From positions 72,623-136,622 of the forward strand of contig JAJEEG010000007.1 in NCBI GenBank assembly GCA_022821085.1: a stretch of 64,000 nt of DNA. The letters run 5' to 3'. A program made the translations under genes and the position numbers. This document shows, piece after piece, positions 43,187 to 52,329 of this stretch. The notes under the pieces are model-generated. The model searched no databases. It worked only from the letters and a program-made list of their open reading frames with translations, and was not told the DNA's origin. Position 1 is the first letter of the stretch; each line of letters begins with the position of its first letter. The stretch is from Candidatus Latescibacterota bacterium. GTDB lineage: Bacteria; JAAXHH01.

Positions 43187-44114
43187 AGTGCGCCTCCTCC
43201 TTCATCTCATCCGCAGCCTTGCAGTTGCGGATCCAGATCTTGTCCTGCGCGGGTTCGTAGCCCTTCCAGGCGTAGGGGTCGGTGCCGGAAACCGGAACGA
43301 TTACGCGCCGGTCGGCCGTGGCGGGACGCTCGCCCTCTTCGATGCCCCACGGCAGGAGGCTCCACGCGTTGCAGTAGTGGTTGACCAGCACGCGGCGGGT
43401 TTGTTCGCTCCGGTTCTTGTAGGACCGGTGCAGGAGATAGCCGTTGAAGAAGACCAGGGCGCCGGCGCGCACTTCGACCGGCACTTCCACGGACTCGTCG
43501 AAACCGTGACTCTCGGGGGCGAAGTCGAACTCGTCAGGGTTCTCGTGGGCCCGCTGGGGATACAGGTAGCCGTTGCGGTGGGAACCGGGTATGACGTAGA
43601 GGCACCCGTTCTCGATCGTCGCGTCATCCACGGCGATCCACGCGCCGATCAGGGACCGGTCCCGCGTGGGGATGAAGATCTCGTCCTGGTGCCAGGCCTG
43701 GCCCTGGAACCGGGGCGGCTTGATGAAGTACATGGACTGCATGCACTTGACGCTCCCGTCCCAGTAGGGCAGGTGGGCCGCGGTGATCTGGCTCAGCACG
43801 CCGCAGATCTTCGGATGGCGCACGTACTTCTCGATCACTTCGCTGACGAAGTGGGGCTGGTGGATGCAGAGGATGCGCTGCAGCACGTCATCGTCGGTGT
43901 CGCCCGGCTTCGGCGGATCGAGTCCGCGGCAGGGATACTTGCCCCTTGCCACGTCCACCAGGTCGTCCTTCAACTCCTGCAGTTCCCCGGCGGTCATCAG
44001 GTCGGGAACGACGAGATAGCCGTTGTCCACGTAGAACTGGATCTGCTCATCGTCCACGATAGAGGGGACTTCGATCGCGGGTTCGGTCTGCTGGGAAAGG
44101 TCGGTCATGGTCAT
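43185..44114 (-). CDS. Phytanoyl-CoA dioxygenase (PhyH) family protein
   Basis: 309 residues. Iron-binding HxD is WHQDEIF, the distal His is in GYLLHRSYKNRSEQTRR with the 2-oxoglutarate-binding Arg, and ENGCLYVIPGSHR is the connecting strand. Fe(II)/2-oxoglutarate oxygenase of unknown substrate; distinct from the paralogues at 22528 and 62467 (all three share only family motifs). It stands alone and is divergent from the aldehyde oxidoreductase gene. Confidence 0.88.
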   Translation of the reverse strand: MTMTDLSQQTEPAIEVPSIVDDEQIQFYVDNGYLVVPDLMTAGELQELKDDLVDVARGKYPCRGLDPPKPGDTDDDVLQRILCIHQPHFVSEVIEKYVRHPKICGVLSQITAAHLPYWDGSVKCMQSMYFIKPPRFQGQAWHQDEIFIPTRDRSLIGAWIAVDDATIENGCLYVIPGSHRNGYLYPQRAHENPDEFDFAPESHGFDESVEVPVEVRAGALVFFNGYLLHRSYKNRSEQTRRVLVNHYCNAWSLLPWGIEEGERPATADRRVIVPVSGTDPYAWKGYEPAQDKIWIRNCKAADEMKEEAH

Positions 44115-44425
44115 GGCTGGCCTCGGCGGCGTATGGACGTACGGTAAAGGGCGGTGAAATCAAGTATGGATTGGCGTTGTTTCTGGAGTTATTCTAAACG
44201 AAACGCGTGGGCATTGTCAACCGCCCATTGCCCCGCCTGGTTAATTTCACCCTGCAGGGATTATTGCTGTTTTCGCGCGGTCATTCCTGTATATTAATCG
44301 TAGCCGCGCGGTGATTCGGCGCGGTCCCGTTCGAACGAAGCCGCGGGGTAATCCGTCGCGGTCCCGTTTGAAATCCAAACCGATTCAGATGGCGGAATTT
44401 CGAGTCCAATAACGAGGGGGAGATC
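44115..44425. other. Divergent intergenic region, PhyH/aldehyde oxidoreductase
   Basis: 311 bases. It contains an imperfect direct repeat, GCGGTCCCGTT(C/T)GAA, at about 44322 and 44358, and a TATATT at about 44291. No gene is seen. The paired repeats ahead of the oxidoreductase could be regulator half-sites. Confidence 0.4.
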
Positions 44426-46354
44426 GTGCTGAAACCAGCGAACGGCACGCCGGGAGACGTGACCGATTATTGCTACACCCGCATCGAATACGACGTGGCC
44501 GAAGGCCGCGAGGTACGCAACGAAGCGCTGCAGGTCGGAGACGACATGGACTTCCTGGGCGGCATCGGCCGGTCCTTCAAGATCCTCTCGGGCTACGACG
44601 TGAGCGATCCCTTCGCGCCGGACGCGCCGCTGGTCGTCAATACGGGCTGCTTCACCGGCACGCAGTTCATGACCGGCCTGCGGGCGTATTTCTCCGGTTA
44701 TTCTCCCCTGAAGCGCACCCGGGCCGGCATGCCCATGCCCGTATGGTCGGCCATGAGCGGGAGTTTCGGCCGCAAGTTTTCCTATACCGGCATTGGCGAC
44801 CTGATCCTCACCGGACGTGCTGACGTTCCCAGCTTCCTGGTGATCCGGCAGAACGACGAAGGTCCCGATATTTCCCTGGTCGAAGCCCCGGACCATCTGG
44901 TCGGCGCGCGGGTCCGGGACAAGATGGTCTACCTGGACGAGCAATACAACGATGGCGACAAGGATTACCACGCCCATTTCGCCGTCCTGGGGCCGGCCGG
45001 CGAGCACTGGGAAACGGTCTGGTACGCGGCCATCGTGGGGTCGACCCAGGAACAGTTGATGAGCGGGGAAGACAAGTGGCGGTTCGCGGGCCGGCTCGGC
45101 ATGGGATCCGTACTCGGTTCCAAGAACATCATCGGCATCGTGGCCCGGGCGGAGACGGATTACTACCGCAAGGGCGACGACCGGCTCAAGGTCATCAACA
45201 ACGAGATCGGACGGGGCGAGCAGAGCCGGGGATACCGCCATCCGCACAACCGGAACGGACTGGGCGGCACGGGCAAGAACAGCAAGATCCTCGACGGATT
45301 CGGGGTGCTGCCCTACCGAAACTTCGAGCCGCCCGGGGAGAACGTGGCCGTCCCGGTACACCTGGAGACCATGCGGGAATCGGACGACTTCATCGTCATC
45401 GACAAAAGCTGCTACGGCTGCCAGATTACCTGCCACCAGGATTTTTACGACATCCCGGAAGGCGGCAAGGATCCCGACTGGCGCAAGGCCCGGAGGAACC
45501 ATGGAGAGTACCTCGGCCGGTTCGAGTTCGAACCCATGGAACTGTCCGGCGCCAACCTGGGCATCCTGGATCCCCATGACAACCTGGAACTCGCCCGGCT
45601 GGACGACGACCTGGGGTTCGATACGATTTCGGCCAACGTCGTGATCTCCTTCCTGATGGATTACAATGCCCGGGGCAATGGTACCGTCGCGGGCGGCGTC
45701 ACCTTCGGGGACGCGGAAGGCACCCGCCGGCTGAAAGAAGATATTGCTTACGGACGCGAACCCCTCTTCGGCAAGGGCGTCCAGGCGATCGCCGAAGAGA
45801 TCGGCGGCAAGGCTTTCGCCATGCACGCCAAGGGGGTCGAGTTCTCCGCCTACCTGGGACAGACCAATCCGGGCTATCCCTTCGCCGTGGCCGGCGGCCA
45901 CATGTCCATGCGCACCTTCCTGCTGTACGTGATGGACCCGGACTGCAAGCCCGATTCCGCCGATTACTGGGTCCGCAACATCACCGAAGAAGGCTGGAAG
46001 ATGGTGAACAAGGACCTGCACGGGGGCTGCCTCTTCACTATGGCCCCGCCGGACCAGGTCAGCGAAGGCATCGAGTCCGTTTTCGGGGTGCCCTTCTCGG
46101 CCGAGCGTGTGCTGGACGCCACCTACCGGTGCCACATCCTGGGTTTCGCCCTCGAGCAGAAACAGGGGATTACCCCGGACGAATACGACATGCCGTCCGA
46201 CGTCTTCGTCGGTCAGCACAAGGGCGACCTGCCCGCCGTGCATTTCCTGACCCGGGAGCTGTTCGAAGAGGTCAGGTCCCGGGTGCTGGAACGCCTGCAC
46301 CGGGACGTGGAAGCCCTCGGCTACGGTGGTCACGCGGCGCCGGCGTCCGCCTAG
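44426..46354 (+). CDS. Aldehyde:ferredoxin oxidoreductase family (tungsten/molybdenum pterin enzyme)
   Basis: 642 residues from GTG 44426 (GGGGGAG upstream). N-terminal AOR domain (FLGGIGRSFKIL, TGCFTGTQFMTGLRAYFSG). The [4Fe-4S] cluster ligands are CYGCQITC (about 327-334) and a distant Cys in DLHGGCLFTM. FSAYLGQTNPG resembles the pterin-binding part. AOR enzymes interconvert aldehydes and carboxylates with a bis-pterin cofactor; uncommon in an aerobe-like gene context. Sequence is rather divergent, so aldehyde specificity is not assured. moaD/moaE in the same window could supply the cofactor. Confidence 0.88.
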   Translation: MLKPANGTPGDVTDYCYTRIEYDVAEGREVRNEALQVGDDMDFLGGIGRSFKILSGYDVSDPFAPDAPLVVNTGCFTGTQFMTGLRAYFSGYSPLKRTRAGMPMPVWSAMSGSFGRKFSYTGIGDLILTGRADVPSFLVIRQNDEGPDISLVEAPDHLVGARVRDKMVYLDEQYNDGDKDYHAHFAVLGPAGEHWETVWYAAIVGSTQEQLMSGEDKWRFAGRLGMGSVLGSKNIIGIVARAETDYYRKGDDRLKVINNEIGRGEQSRGYRHPHNRNGLGGTGKNSKILDGFGVLPYRNFEPPGENVAVPVHLETMRESDDFIVIDKSCYGCQITCHQDFYDIPEGGKDPDWRKARRNHGEYLGRFEFEPMELSGANLGILDPHDNLELARLDDDLGFDTISANVVISFLMDYNARGNGTVAGGVTFGDAEGTRRLKEDIAYGREPLFGKGVQAIAEEIGGKAFAMHAKGVEFSAYLGQTNPGYPFAVAGGHMSMRTFLLYVMDPDCKPDSADYWVRNITEEGWKMVNKDLHGGCLFTMAPPDQVSEGIESVFGVPFSAERVLDATYRCHILGFALEQKQGITPDEYDMPSDVFVGQHKGDLPAVHFLTRELFEEVRSRVLERLHRDVEALGYGGHAAPASA

Positions 46355-46380
46355 ACGCTCCAGGCGGTCCTGACGCTCCG

Positions 46381-46430
46381 GGCGGTTCTGGCGGGCCAGG
46401 CGGGCCGGGCGGACCGGGCGGACCGGATAC
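46381..46430. repeat. GC-rich short repeats ahead of the K+ channel gene
   Basis: GGCGGGCC/GGCGGACC motifs recur about six times between the oxidoreductase stop and the next start. Non-coding, possibly slippage-generated. Confidence 0.5.
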
Positions 46431-47438
46431 ATGAATCCCAAGCACAAACTCATAGGGGCGTCCCTCGCCATCGTGGTCATCCTGGGATTCGGTACCCTGG
46501 GATTCAAACTGCTGACAGAGTGGACCTGGTTCGAGAGTTTTTACTTCACCCTGATCACCATCACGACCATCGGATATACCGAGCCGGCCGACCTCACGCA
46601 AAACGGCCGCTACTTCGGCACGCTGCTGATCGTCGTGGGCGTCGGGACGCTGGGCTACGCACTGTCCGTTGCCGTACAGTCGGTCGTATCGCTCGAAGTC
46701 GTCTCCTCACTGGGGAAGAGGCGCCTCATGAAGGAAATACAGGAACTGAAAGACCACTACATCGTCTGTGGCGCGGGCCGCGTCGGCAGGAGAATCGGAC
46801 AGGAAATCGCCGGCCGTGGCCTGGACTGCGTGCTCATCGAGACCGAAGACCGGGCCGAGCCCTTCGAATCGGACGGTTACCGTGTGCTGACGGGCGACGC
46901 CACGAAGGAAGAAGTGTTGAAGTCGGCGGGGATCGAGCGGGCGAGGGGCATCGTGTGCGCCGTGTCGTCCGACCCGGAGAACCTGTACATCACCCTGACG
47001 GCGCGGGACCTGAACCAGGGCATCCACATCGTGGCCCGGGCCAACGAGGAGTCCGTCATCCCCAGGCTGACCCGCGCCGGCGCGGACAAGGTGGTCTCGC
47101 CGGTCATCACGGGCTCCCGGCAGATGGCGCAGATGCTGCTCAAGCCGGCCGTGGCCGACTTCATGGAGCTGGCGTCCATGGCGGACAAACTCGACCTGGA
47201 ACTCGACCAGATCGAGATCGGGCCGGGATCGGGACTCGCGGGATCAACCGTCGGGGCCGGCGCCATCGGATCGACCCATGACGTGATCGTCATCGCGGTC
47301 CAGGGGCCCGGCGGCAACGTCGCGTTCAACCCGGGAAGCGACCAGACGCTGGCGACCGGAGACATCCTGATCGCCATGGGAAGCCGTGACGACCTGATGA
47401 ACCTGCGCAGGACCGCCGATCCATCCGGCGCACCCTAG
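46431..47438 (+). CDS. Two-TM potassium channel with RCK (TrkA) domain
   Basis: 335 residues. TM1 (about 6-27), pore helix and selectivity filter TTIGYTEP, TM2 (about 61-83), then the cytoplasmic RCK_N domain starting HYIVCGAGRVGRRIGQEIA and RCK_C (about 240-325). MthK-like K+ channel gated by ligands at the RCK ring. Its stop codon lies inside a 38-base perfect tandem duplication. Confidence 0.93.
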   Translation: MNPKHKLIGASLAIVVILGFGTLGFKLLTEWTWFESFYFTLITITTIGYTEPADLTQNGRYFGTLLIVVGVGTLGYALSVAVQSVVSLEVVSSLGKRRLMKEIQELKDHYIVCGAGRVGRRIGQEIAGRGLDCVLIETEDRAEPFESDGYRVLTGDATKEEVLKSAGIERARGIVCAVSSDPENLYITLTARDLNQGIHIVARANEESVIPRLTRAGADKVVSPVITGSRQMAQMLLKPAVADFMELASMADKLDLELDQIEIGPGSGLAGSTVGAGAIGSTHDVIVIAVQGPGGNVAFNPGSDQTLATGDILIAMGSRDDLMNLRRTADPSGAP

Positions 47439-47510
47439 CGGCCGGGCCGGCGCTCCAGAACGGCACGGCACTCTAGCGGCCGGGCCGGCGCTCCAGAACG
47501 GCACGGCACT
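47435..47510. repeat. Perfect 38-base tandem duplication spanning the channel stop codon
   Basis: Two identical 38-base units, 47435-47472 and 47473-47510, each starting CTAGCGGCC. The first unit contains the TAG stop of the K+ channel gene. Confidence 0.95.
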
Positions 47511-47532
47511 CCAGGTCGGCGCGCCTGTTTCC

Positions 47533-48648
47533 TCAGAGGCCCTGCCTCAGAGTCCGCAGAAACCGCTCCATGCCGTTGACGGCGTAATCGAGGACGTTGG
47601 CGTTGTCCGGCACGCTGTGGTACCAGTCGCGAACCACTTCTTCCGCGGGCTTTCCCGCGAAGTTGTACCCCCGGTTTTCCCCGCCCCGCTTGTCCGGTTC
47701 CCAGATCCACAGGTACAGGCCGGCAAACTGTTCTTCCCCTTCCCAGGCCAGCCGCAGGGCTTCGTAACAGCGCCGCTGGGCTTCCAGGTCGAGGGGCTTC
47801 TCCGACACGTAGTTCCAGGGATGGCCGGCGACACCGGACTGGCTCATGTAACCGATCTCGGTGAACAACAGGGGTTTGTTCCATCGGGCCTGCCAGCGCA
47901 GCAGATCCGCCTTGACCGGGCGCCAGGCGGAGACCAGTTGTTCTACGGTGGGATCCTCGGATTCCGACAGTTCGTAATAGGCCGAAATCCCCAGGAAATC
48001 GAGGTCGTCCCAGAAGGCGACCCGGTCATACCGGTCCCAGTTCGCGGAATAGGTGAGTTGCCCCGGGAAGACCCCGCGCACCTCGGCGATGGTCTCCCGC
48101 CATTGTCCGGTGAACCTCTCGGCCGATACGAGCTCCGTACCCACGCTCAGGTACTCTACGTCCATTTCCGCGGCCAGCCGGGCGTAGTGGCGGATCATGC
48201 CGCGGTAACTTTCAAACCACGCCTCCCAATCGCCCGGGGCTATGGTCCCGCGCCATTCTTTCTCGCCGGGACGGTCCAGGTTGACGATGGGCGTCAGCAG
48301 GACCTTCAACCCCATCCGGTGGGCGTAGTCGATGACTTCCCGGATCACGCGTTCGTACTGTTCCCGCGAAGCGCCGTCCGACGGGCGGGTGAAATGGGTG
48401 ACGGAATCCACGGAGTCCTGCAGGACGAAAACGGGGACGGAGAGGTGGGATGCGCCCAGGGCCGCGATGTCTTCCAGGGAGGACCGGTAATAGGACATCC
48501 CCTCCGAGGCCTTGAATACCCCCAGGGCGACGCCCTTCTGCATCACGGGGCGTATGGCGGTGCGCCCCGACCACAGGATGGTCAGGTCGAACAACAGCAG
48601 GCAGATGGCGAGCAGCAGGCCGAGGAAGGGGAGGATGAGGCGGCGCAT
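47533..48648 (-). CDS. GH113-like TIM-barrel glycoside hydrolase, membrane-anchored
   Basis: 371 residues. An N-terminal hydrophobic helix (4-24) anchors or exports it. The TIM-barrel body has GVALGVFK, VLLTPIVNLD, LSVGTELVSAE (acid/base Glu) and PLLFTEIGYMSQSG (nucleophile Glu), with LYLWIWEPDK near the end; this order resembles GH113 beta-mannanase-like proteins. Start at 48648 is the first residue of the signal helix; it overlaps the kptA stop region by a few bases. Substrate is inferred only at the family level. Confidence 0.8.
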   Translation of the reverse strand: MRRLILPFLGLLLAICLLLFDLTILWSGRTAIRPVMQKGVALGVFKASEGMSYYRSSLEDIAALGASHLSVPVFVLQDSVDSVTHFTRPSDGASREQYERVIREVIDYAHRMGLKVLLTPIVNLDRPGEKEWRGTIAPGDWEAWFESYRGMIRHYARLAAEMDVEYLSVGTELVSAERFTGQWRETIAEVRGVFPGQLTYSANWDRYDRVAFWDDLDFLGISAYYELSESEDPTVEQLVSAWRPVKADLLRWQARWNKPLLFTEIGYMSQSGVAGHPWNYVSEKPLDLEAQRRCYEALRLAWEGEEQFAGLYLWIWEPDKRGGENRGYNFAGKPAEEVVRDWYHSVPDNANVLDYAVNGMERFLRTLRQGL

Positions 48649-48649
48649 G

Positions 48650-49252
48650 CTATCTGCGCGGAGGGGCCTTCCGCTTCCGGCGGCCGAACAGGGCGGGAGG
48701 CGGCGGGGCCTCCTGCAGCACATCGATGAACTCGGAAGGCACGCCCGTCGTCAGGATGACCGGCGAGCGGTCATAGAAATTCACGCCGGCTTCCGTGGCC
48801 TGCCGGGCGTTGATGCGGAAGACGACCGGCGTATCCGTCTGGTTCCTGGCCACCTGCGCGGCGATTTCTTCGGAAAGGGAAAGATGGACGTACTGGCGGT
48901 CGCTGGGCGTCAGGCCGCCATTGGTGATAACCGAGGCCCGCGCGGGTACGGTCGCGTAATAGAGGAACTCGGGCGGATCCGCGGGAGGCAGCCCCAGGTC
49001 GATGGGAAAACTATGTCCGTAGCGCGCCCGGATGCGGTCCTCCTCCACCTCGAATCTTCTCTTCTCCGCGCCGTCGGCGATCTCGAGGATCTCATCCTTC
49101 GCCAGCTGATCGAACTTCTCCTGGATGGCCTCGACGATCTCGTCGATCGAAGCGTATCCCCTTTCGTCGAGGGTAATGGAGAATCTTTCGGGTTTGTGCC
49201 GGAGTATCAGGGAGAGGAGCTTGGAGAGTCTTTCGCGTCTTATTGGATCCAT
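48650..49252 (-). CDS. kptA: RNA 2'-phosphotransferase, Tpt1/KptA family
   Basis: 200 residues. The N-terminal winged-helix part has LSKLLSLILRHKP with the catalytic Arg18-His19; IRARYGHS (74-81) gives the next Arg. The NAD-binding LYHGT of the family is FLYYATV here, so His-Gly is Tyr-Ala. QYVHLSLS and FYDRSPVILTTGVPSEFI are conserved. Tpt1/KptA removes a splice-junction 2'-phosphate using NAD in eukaryotes; in bacteria the role is unclear. A short basic tail (RRKRKAPPRR) ends it. Confidence 0.85.
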   Translation of the reverse strand: MDPIRRERLSKLLSLILRHKPERFSITLDERGYASIDEIVEAIQEKFDQLAKDEILEIADGAEKRRFEVEEDRIRARYGHSFPIDLGLPPADPPEFLYYATVPARASVITNGGLTPSDRQYVHLSLSEEIAAQVARNQTDTPVVFRINARQATEAGVNFYDRSPVILTTGVPSEFIDVLQEAPPPPALFGRRKRKAPPRR

Positions 49253-49484
49253 TGATGAGGTCTTTCTGATGGAGTCTTGCCTGTGCGGGCGAAGGTGGCC
49301 ACGATGGCGGTGCGGGCCATGCCGGCCGATGCGATGTACCTGAACGGGCTGTGAAAAGGAACCTACGGAGTATATGGCGGGCGACGCGCACTGTCAAGAT
49401 CAAAGCCGAGCGGCCGCGCCACGACGAATGCTAGCCCGCCCCGAACGGCCGCGCCACGACGAGTCCGGGTTCGCCCCGGCGCGT

Positions 49485-50276
49485 TCAGTTCATTTCCATG
49501 CCGCCGTCCACGTTGATCGCCTGGCCGGTGATCAGCGTGTTCTCGTCGGATGCGACGAAGACCGCCGCGGCGGCGATCTCTTCGGGTTCGGAGACCCGCT
49601 TGAGGGGGATTTTCTCCACGAGCCGGGCGCGGGCTGTCCCCCGTTCGTAGCCGAACAGGCGGGCGCGGTCCTCGTCGATGTGGTCCCACATGGGCGTGGC
49701 CACGACGCCCGGGCACAGCGCGTTGACCAGGATCCCGTGGTCGGCGAGCGCAAGGGCCGCGGATTGCGTGATGCTGATGATGGCCATCTTGCTGGCGGCG
49801 TAGGCGCTGGAGTCGGCCCTCCCGTGACGGCCCGAGATGGAGGACATGTTGATGATGCGGCCGCCGCCCCCCTGGCGGATCATCTGACGGGCCGCCGCCT
49901 GCATGCAGAAATAGGTCCCCTTCAGGTTGAGATCGATGACCTGGTCCCATTCCGTCTCGGTCAGATCGAGAAAGGGCTTGATCTCCACCCGTCCGGCGTT
50001 GTTGACCAGGATATCCAGCCTGCCCAGCGCCGATACGGCTTCTACGATCATGGGTTCGATGCGGTCGACGCGGACCAGGTCGGCGGTCAATGCCGCCGCG
50101 ATGCCTCCGCCGTCGCGTATCCGGTCCGCCGTGGCTTCCGCGCTTTCGCGATCGATGTCCACGGCCGCCACGTGCGCGCCTTCCTGCGCGAGTCTCAGCG
50201 CGATGGCCTGACCGATACCGCGCCCCGCTCCGGTGACGACCGCCCGCTTTTCCGACAGACGCCCTGTCGCACTCAT
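49485..50276 (-). CDS. Short-chain dehydrogenase/reductase (SDR)
   Basis: 263 residues. AVVTGAGRGIGQAIALRL, DILVNNAG, and catalytic NMSSISG...SAYAASK are intact. Resembles the sorbitol/gluconate-type SDR branch. Between it and kptA (49253-49484) there is no gene, only short direct repeats of CGGCCGCGCCACGACGA near 49410-49460. It lies 60 bases downstream of the Gfo/Idh/MocA gene and probably works with it on a sugar or polyol. Confidence 0.9.
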   Translation of the reverse strand: MSATGRLSEKRAVVTGAGRGIGQAIALRLAQEGAHVAAVDIDRESAEATADRIRDGGGIAAALTADLVRVDRIEPMIVEAVSALGRLDILVNNAGRVEIKPFLDLTETEWDQVIDLNLKGTYFCMQAAARQMIRQGGGGRIINMSSISGRHGRADSSAYAASKMAIISITQSAALALADHGILVNALCPGVVATPMWDHIDEDRARLFGYERGTARARLVEKIPLKRVSEPEEIAAAAVFVASDENTLITGQAINVDGGMEMN

Positions 50277-50336
50277 GTTCGGTCTCCTGGTTCTCCTGAT
50301 TCCGGCCGCGCCCTGGCGCGACAGGTCCTGCCCGGC

Positions 50337-51320
50337 CTACCCGGCAACCTCAACCGCTTTTCCCGCTTCGACCGATTGGTAGGCCGCCTCGCTGACCTGG
50401 GAAACGGCGAGCGCGAATTGCGGGGGCTCATACCCCTTCCCCCCGTTGCGGATCATGCGAAAAAACGCGGCGTCCGGCGTGTCCTCCGAGATCCTTGCCG
50501 GGACCTTCAGCGGCTCGTCGTTCAACAGGACCGACTTGACGCGCCACTGGTGCAGGTGGAAGACCAGGCTGCCCTCGCTGCCGTGGATCGCAATGCGTTC
50601 GTCATGACGGGATGCGTTTCCGAAGGTGTTCAGCGTGCCGTACGCGCCTCCTTCGAACCGCACGGCCACCACCATGTTGATATCCACGTCCCTGCCGGCC
50701 TTGTCCAGGAAAGCGCTCACCTCGAGGGGTTTCAGATCCGTTATCCACAGCGTGGAGGCCACGAGATGGCTGCCCGTGTCCAGGAACATGCCGCCGCCTG
50801 AGAGGACCGGGTCGAGCCTCCAGCCTCGCGTGCCGCCCCAGTTCTGCGTGACGTAGGCCACCACGCCGCGGATCTCTCCGATGGCGCCGTTCCGGATCAA
50901 CTCCCGGGCGTAGACATGGGGCGCCATGAAATTGCGCTGATAGCTCACCAGCAGGATCCGGTCCCGCGCCGCCGCCTTGCCGATCAGCGCACGCGTGTGG
51001 CTGGATGAAATAGTAAGGGGTTTTTCGACGAGCACGTGCAGGCCGCGATCGAGCGCATAGTCCACCTGCTCGTAGTGCAGGGCGTGGGGAGAACTCACCA
51101 TGACCGCGTCCAGCCGGTGGTCCTCGATCATGTCCCGGTAATCGGCGTGGAAGGGCACCTGGCCGCCCCACCGTTCCATCAATGCCGAAGCCGCGCCTTC
51201 TGAAGTATCCGCCACCGCGGCGAGATTCACCGCCCCGTCGTCTTTGATGCGCGGCACATGGGCCCCTCTCATGTTGCCGCCGCAACCGATCAGCGCGACG
51301 CGCAATCGCTTCTTAGCCAT
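50337..51320 (-). CDS. Gfo/Idh/MocA family oxidoreductase
   Basis: 327 residues. RVALIGCGGNMRGAHVPRI is the Rossmann motif, HVLVEKPLTI the catalytic EKP, GGGMFLDTGSHLVASTLWI the active-site helix. Sugar/inositol-type dehydrogenase of undetermined substrate. Immediately upstream of the SDR on the same strand. Confidence 0.9.
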   Translation of the reverse strand: MAKKRLRVALIGCGGNMRGAHVPRIKDDGAVNLAAVADTSEGAASALMERWGGQVPFHADYRDMIEDHRLDAVMVSSPHALHYEQVDYALDRGLHVLVEKPLTISSSHTRALIGKAAARDRILLVSYQRNFMAPHVYARELIRNGAIGEIRGVVAYVTQNWGGTRGWRLDPVLSGGGMFLDTGSHLVASTLWITDLKPLEVSAFLDKAGRDVDINMVVAVRFEGGAYGTLNTFGNASRHDERIAIHGSEGSLVFHLHQWRVKSVLLNDEPLKVPARISEDTPDAAFFRMIRNGGKGYEPPQFALAVSQVSEAAYQSVEAGKAVEVAG

Positions 51321-51379
51321 GACGAGAACTCCAATCCGTACTCGATACCTGAAGGGGGATGATCAGAGATGGTCTCACG

Positions 51380-51673
51380 TTATGAAGCCTGGTCGCGGAC
51401 CGCCTGTATTTTGGCCTTCTTCTCCTCTTCCAGCCGTTCCCGTTCCTGAACCAGTTGCTCCCGCAGGGCGTGTACCTGCTGCTGGAACTCGGGACCTGTC
51501 GCCTGGGCAGCGAGCGCTTTGATCTTCGATTCGATCATGATCTCCTGTTCCGCGACCTTGGCCTGGTATTCCTTTTCCAGGTTGGCGATCCCGTTGCGCT
51601 GCTCGTCCGTCAGCTTGCCGCCCTGCTGTGCGCCGGCGGTCTTCTCCATGGCGATTTCCAGTGCGCTTTTCAT
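51380..51673 (-). CDS. Small coiled-coil protein
   Basis: 97 residues; ATG 51673 has GGAG upstream. After KSALEIAMEKT, the sequence is almost entirely charged helix (IANLEKEYQAKVAEQEIM, REQLVQERERLEEEKKAK), predicted as coiled coil. No membrane segment. I do not recognise a family; the LTDEQRNGIANLEKEY start recalls other short helical proteins in uncultured bacteria. Confidence 0.65.
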   Translation of the reverse strand: MKSALEIAMEKTAGAQQGGKLTDEQRNGIANLEKEYQAKVAEQEIMIESKIKALAAQATGPEFQQQVHALREQLVQERERLEEEKKAKIQAVRDQAS

Positions 51674-51747
51674 GGTAACTCCGGAATGATGGCGGACATC
51701 GCTCAATGTTGATGGCGGACGCCGCACGATTCGATCGCTTCCGCGGC

Positions 51748-52266
51748 TCAGTTTCCTCCGACCAGGCGTCGGATACGCCGGCCCGTCTGTTCGATGTAAC
51801 CGTCGAGCACCAGGTGACTTGCGTAAGCCGACACCGATACGACGTAGCAGACGATCGGAAAGGAATCCACGGTCTGTTTCAGATACATGGGGACGAGCAG
51901 GAAGAGCGCGGGCACCAGCAGCATGGCGAGCCAGGTGTGGGTCCACCCCCTGTGCTTGCCGAGCAGTGGAAGCATCGCGCCGAGACCGAGCAAAGCCGCG
52001 GTCCTGTAGTCCCCGATCAAGATAAACCATATGTCGAGCAGAATCAACAGGCGGTAGAACAGTCGTTGCGATTTGCTTTCCGTATCCACGTCCGGGAAAC
52101 AGGCGGACAGCATCCCGATGGCGAGCAGCAGAAGGACCTTCGGCCAGACGTCGAGCGTCCAGTATGTTTCAAGCGTTCCCGTCCACCAGAGACCGGCAAA
52201 GCAGGCCATGCCCGCCAGCATCGTGGCGGCGAAACCACCCCAGAGATGTCCACGGAAATCGGCCAT
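51748..52266 (-). CDS. DUF457/YdjM-type membrane-bound metal-dependent hydrolase
   Basis: 172 residues with four or so hydrophobic helices. FRGHLWGGFAA opens it, FPDVDTESKSQR provides the acidic metal site, KHRGWTHTWLAML the His cluster, and ASHLVLDGYIEQTGRRI the end, all hallmarks of this family. Biochemical role unknown. Confidence 0.85.
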   Translation of the reverse strand: MADFRGHLWGGFAATMLAGMACFAGLWWTGTLETYWTLDVWPKVLLLLAIGMLSACFPDVDTESKSQRLFYRLLILLDIWFILIGDYRTAALLGLGAMLPLLGKHRGWTHTWLAMLLVPALFLLVPMYLKQTVDSFPIVCYVVSVSAYASHLVLDGYIEQTGRRIRRLVGGN

Positions 52267-52329
52267 GGATTTGTTCAGTCGGCCCTGAATCCTGCCGTGG
52301 CGTCCATCATCACCTCGATGCGGCCCAAG

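Noticed and set aside
43185-44114. Linking the aldehyde oxidoreductase and PhyH as one divergent operon unit
   Set aside because: They share an intergenic region with direct repeats but there is no evidence of common regulation or pathway.
44294-46507. 737-codon antisense frame opposite the aldehyde oxidoreductase
   Set aside because: Shadow frame; the plus-strand gene has cluster ligands and a good ribosome-binding site.
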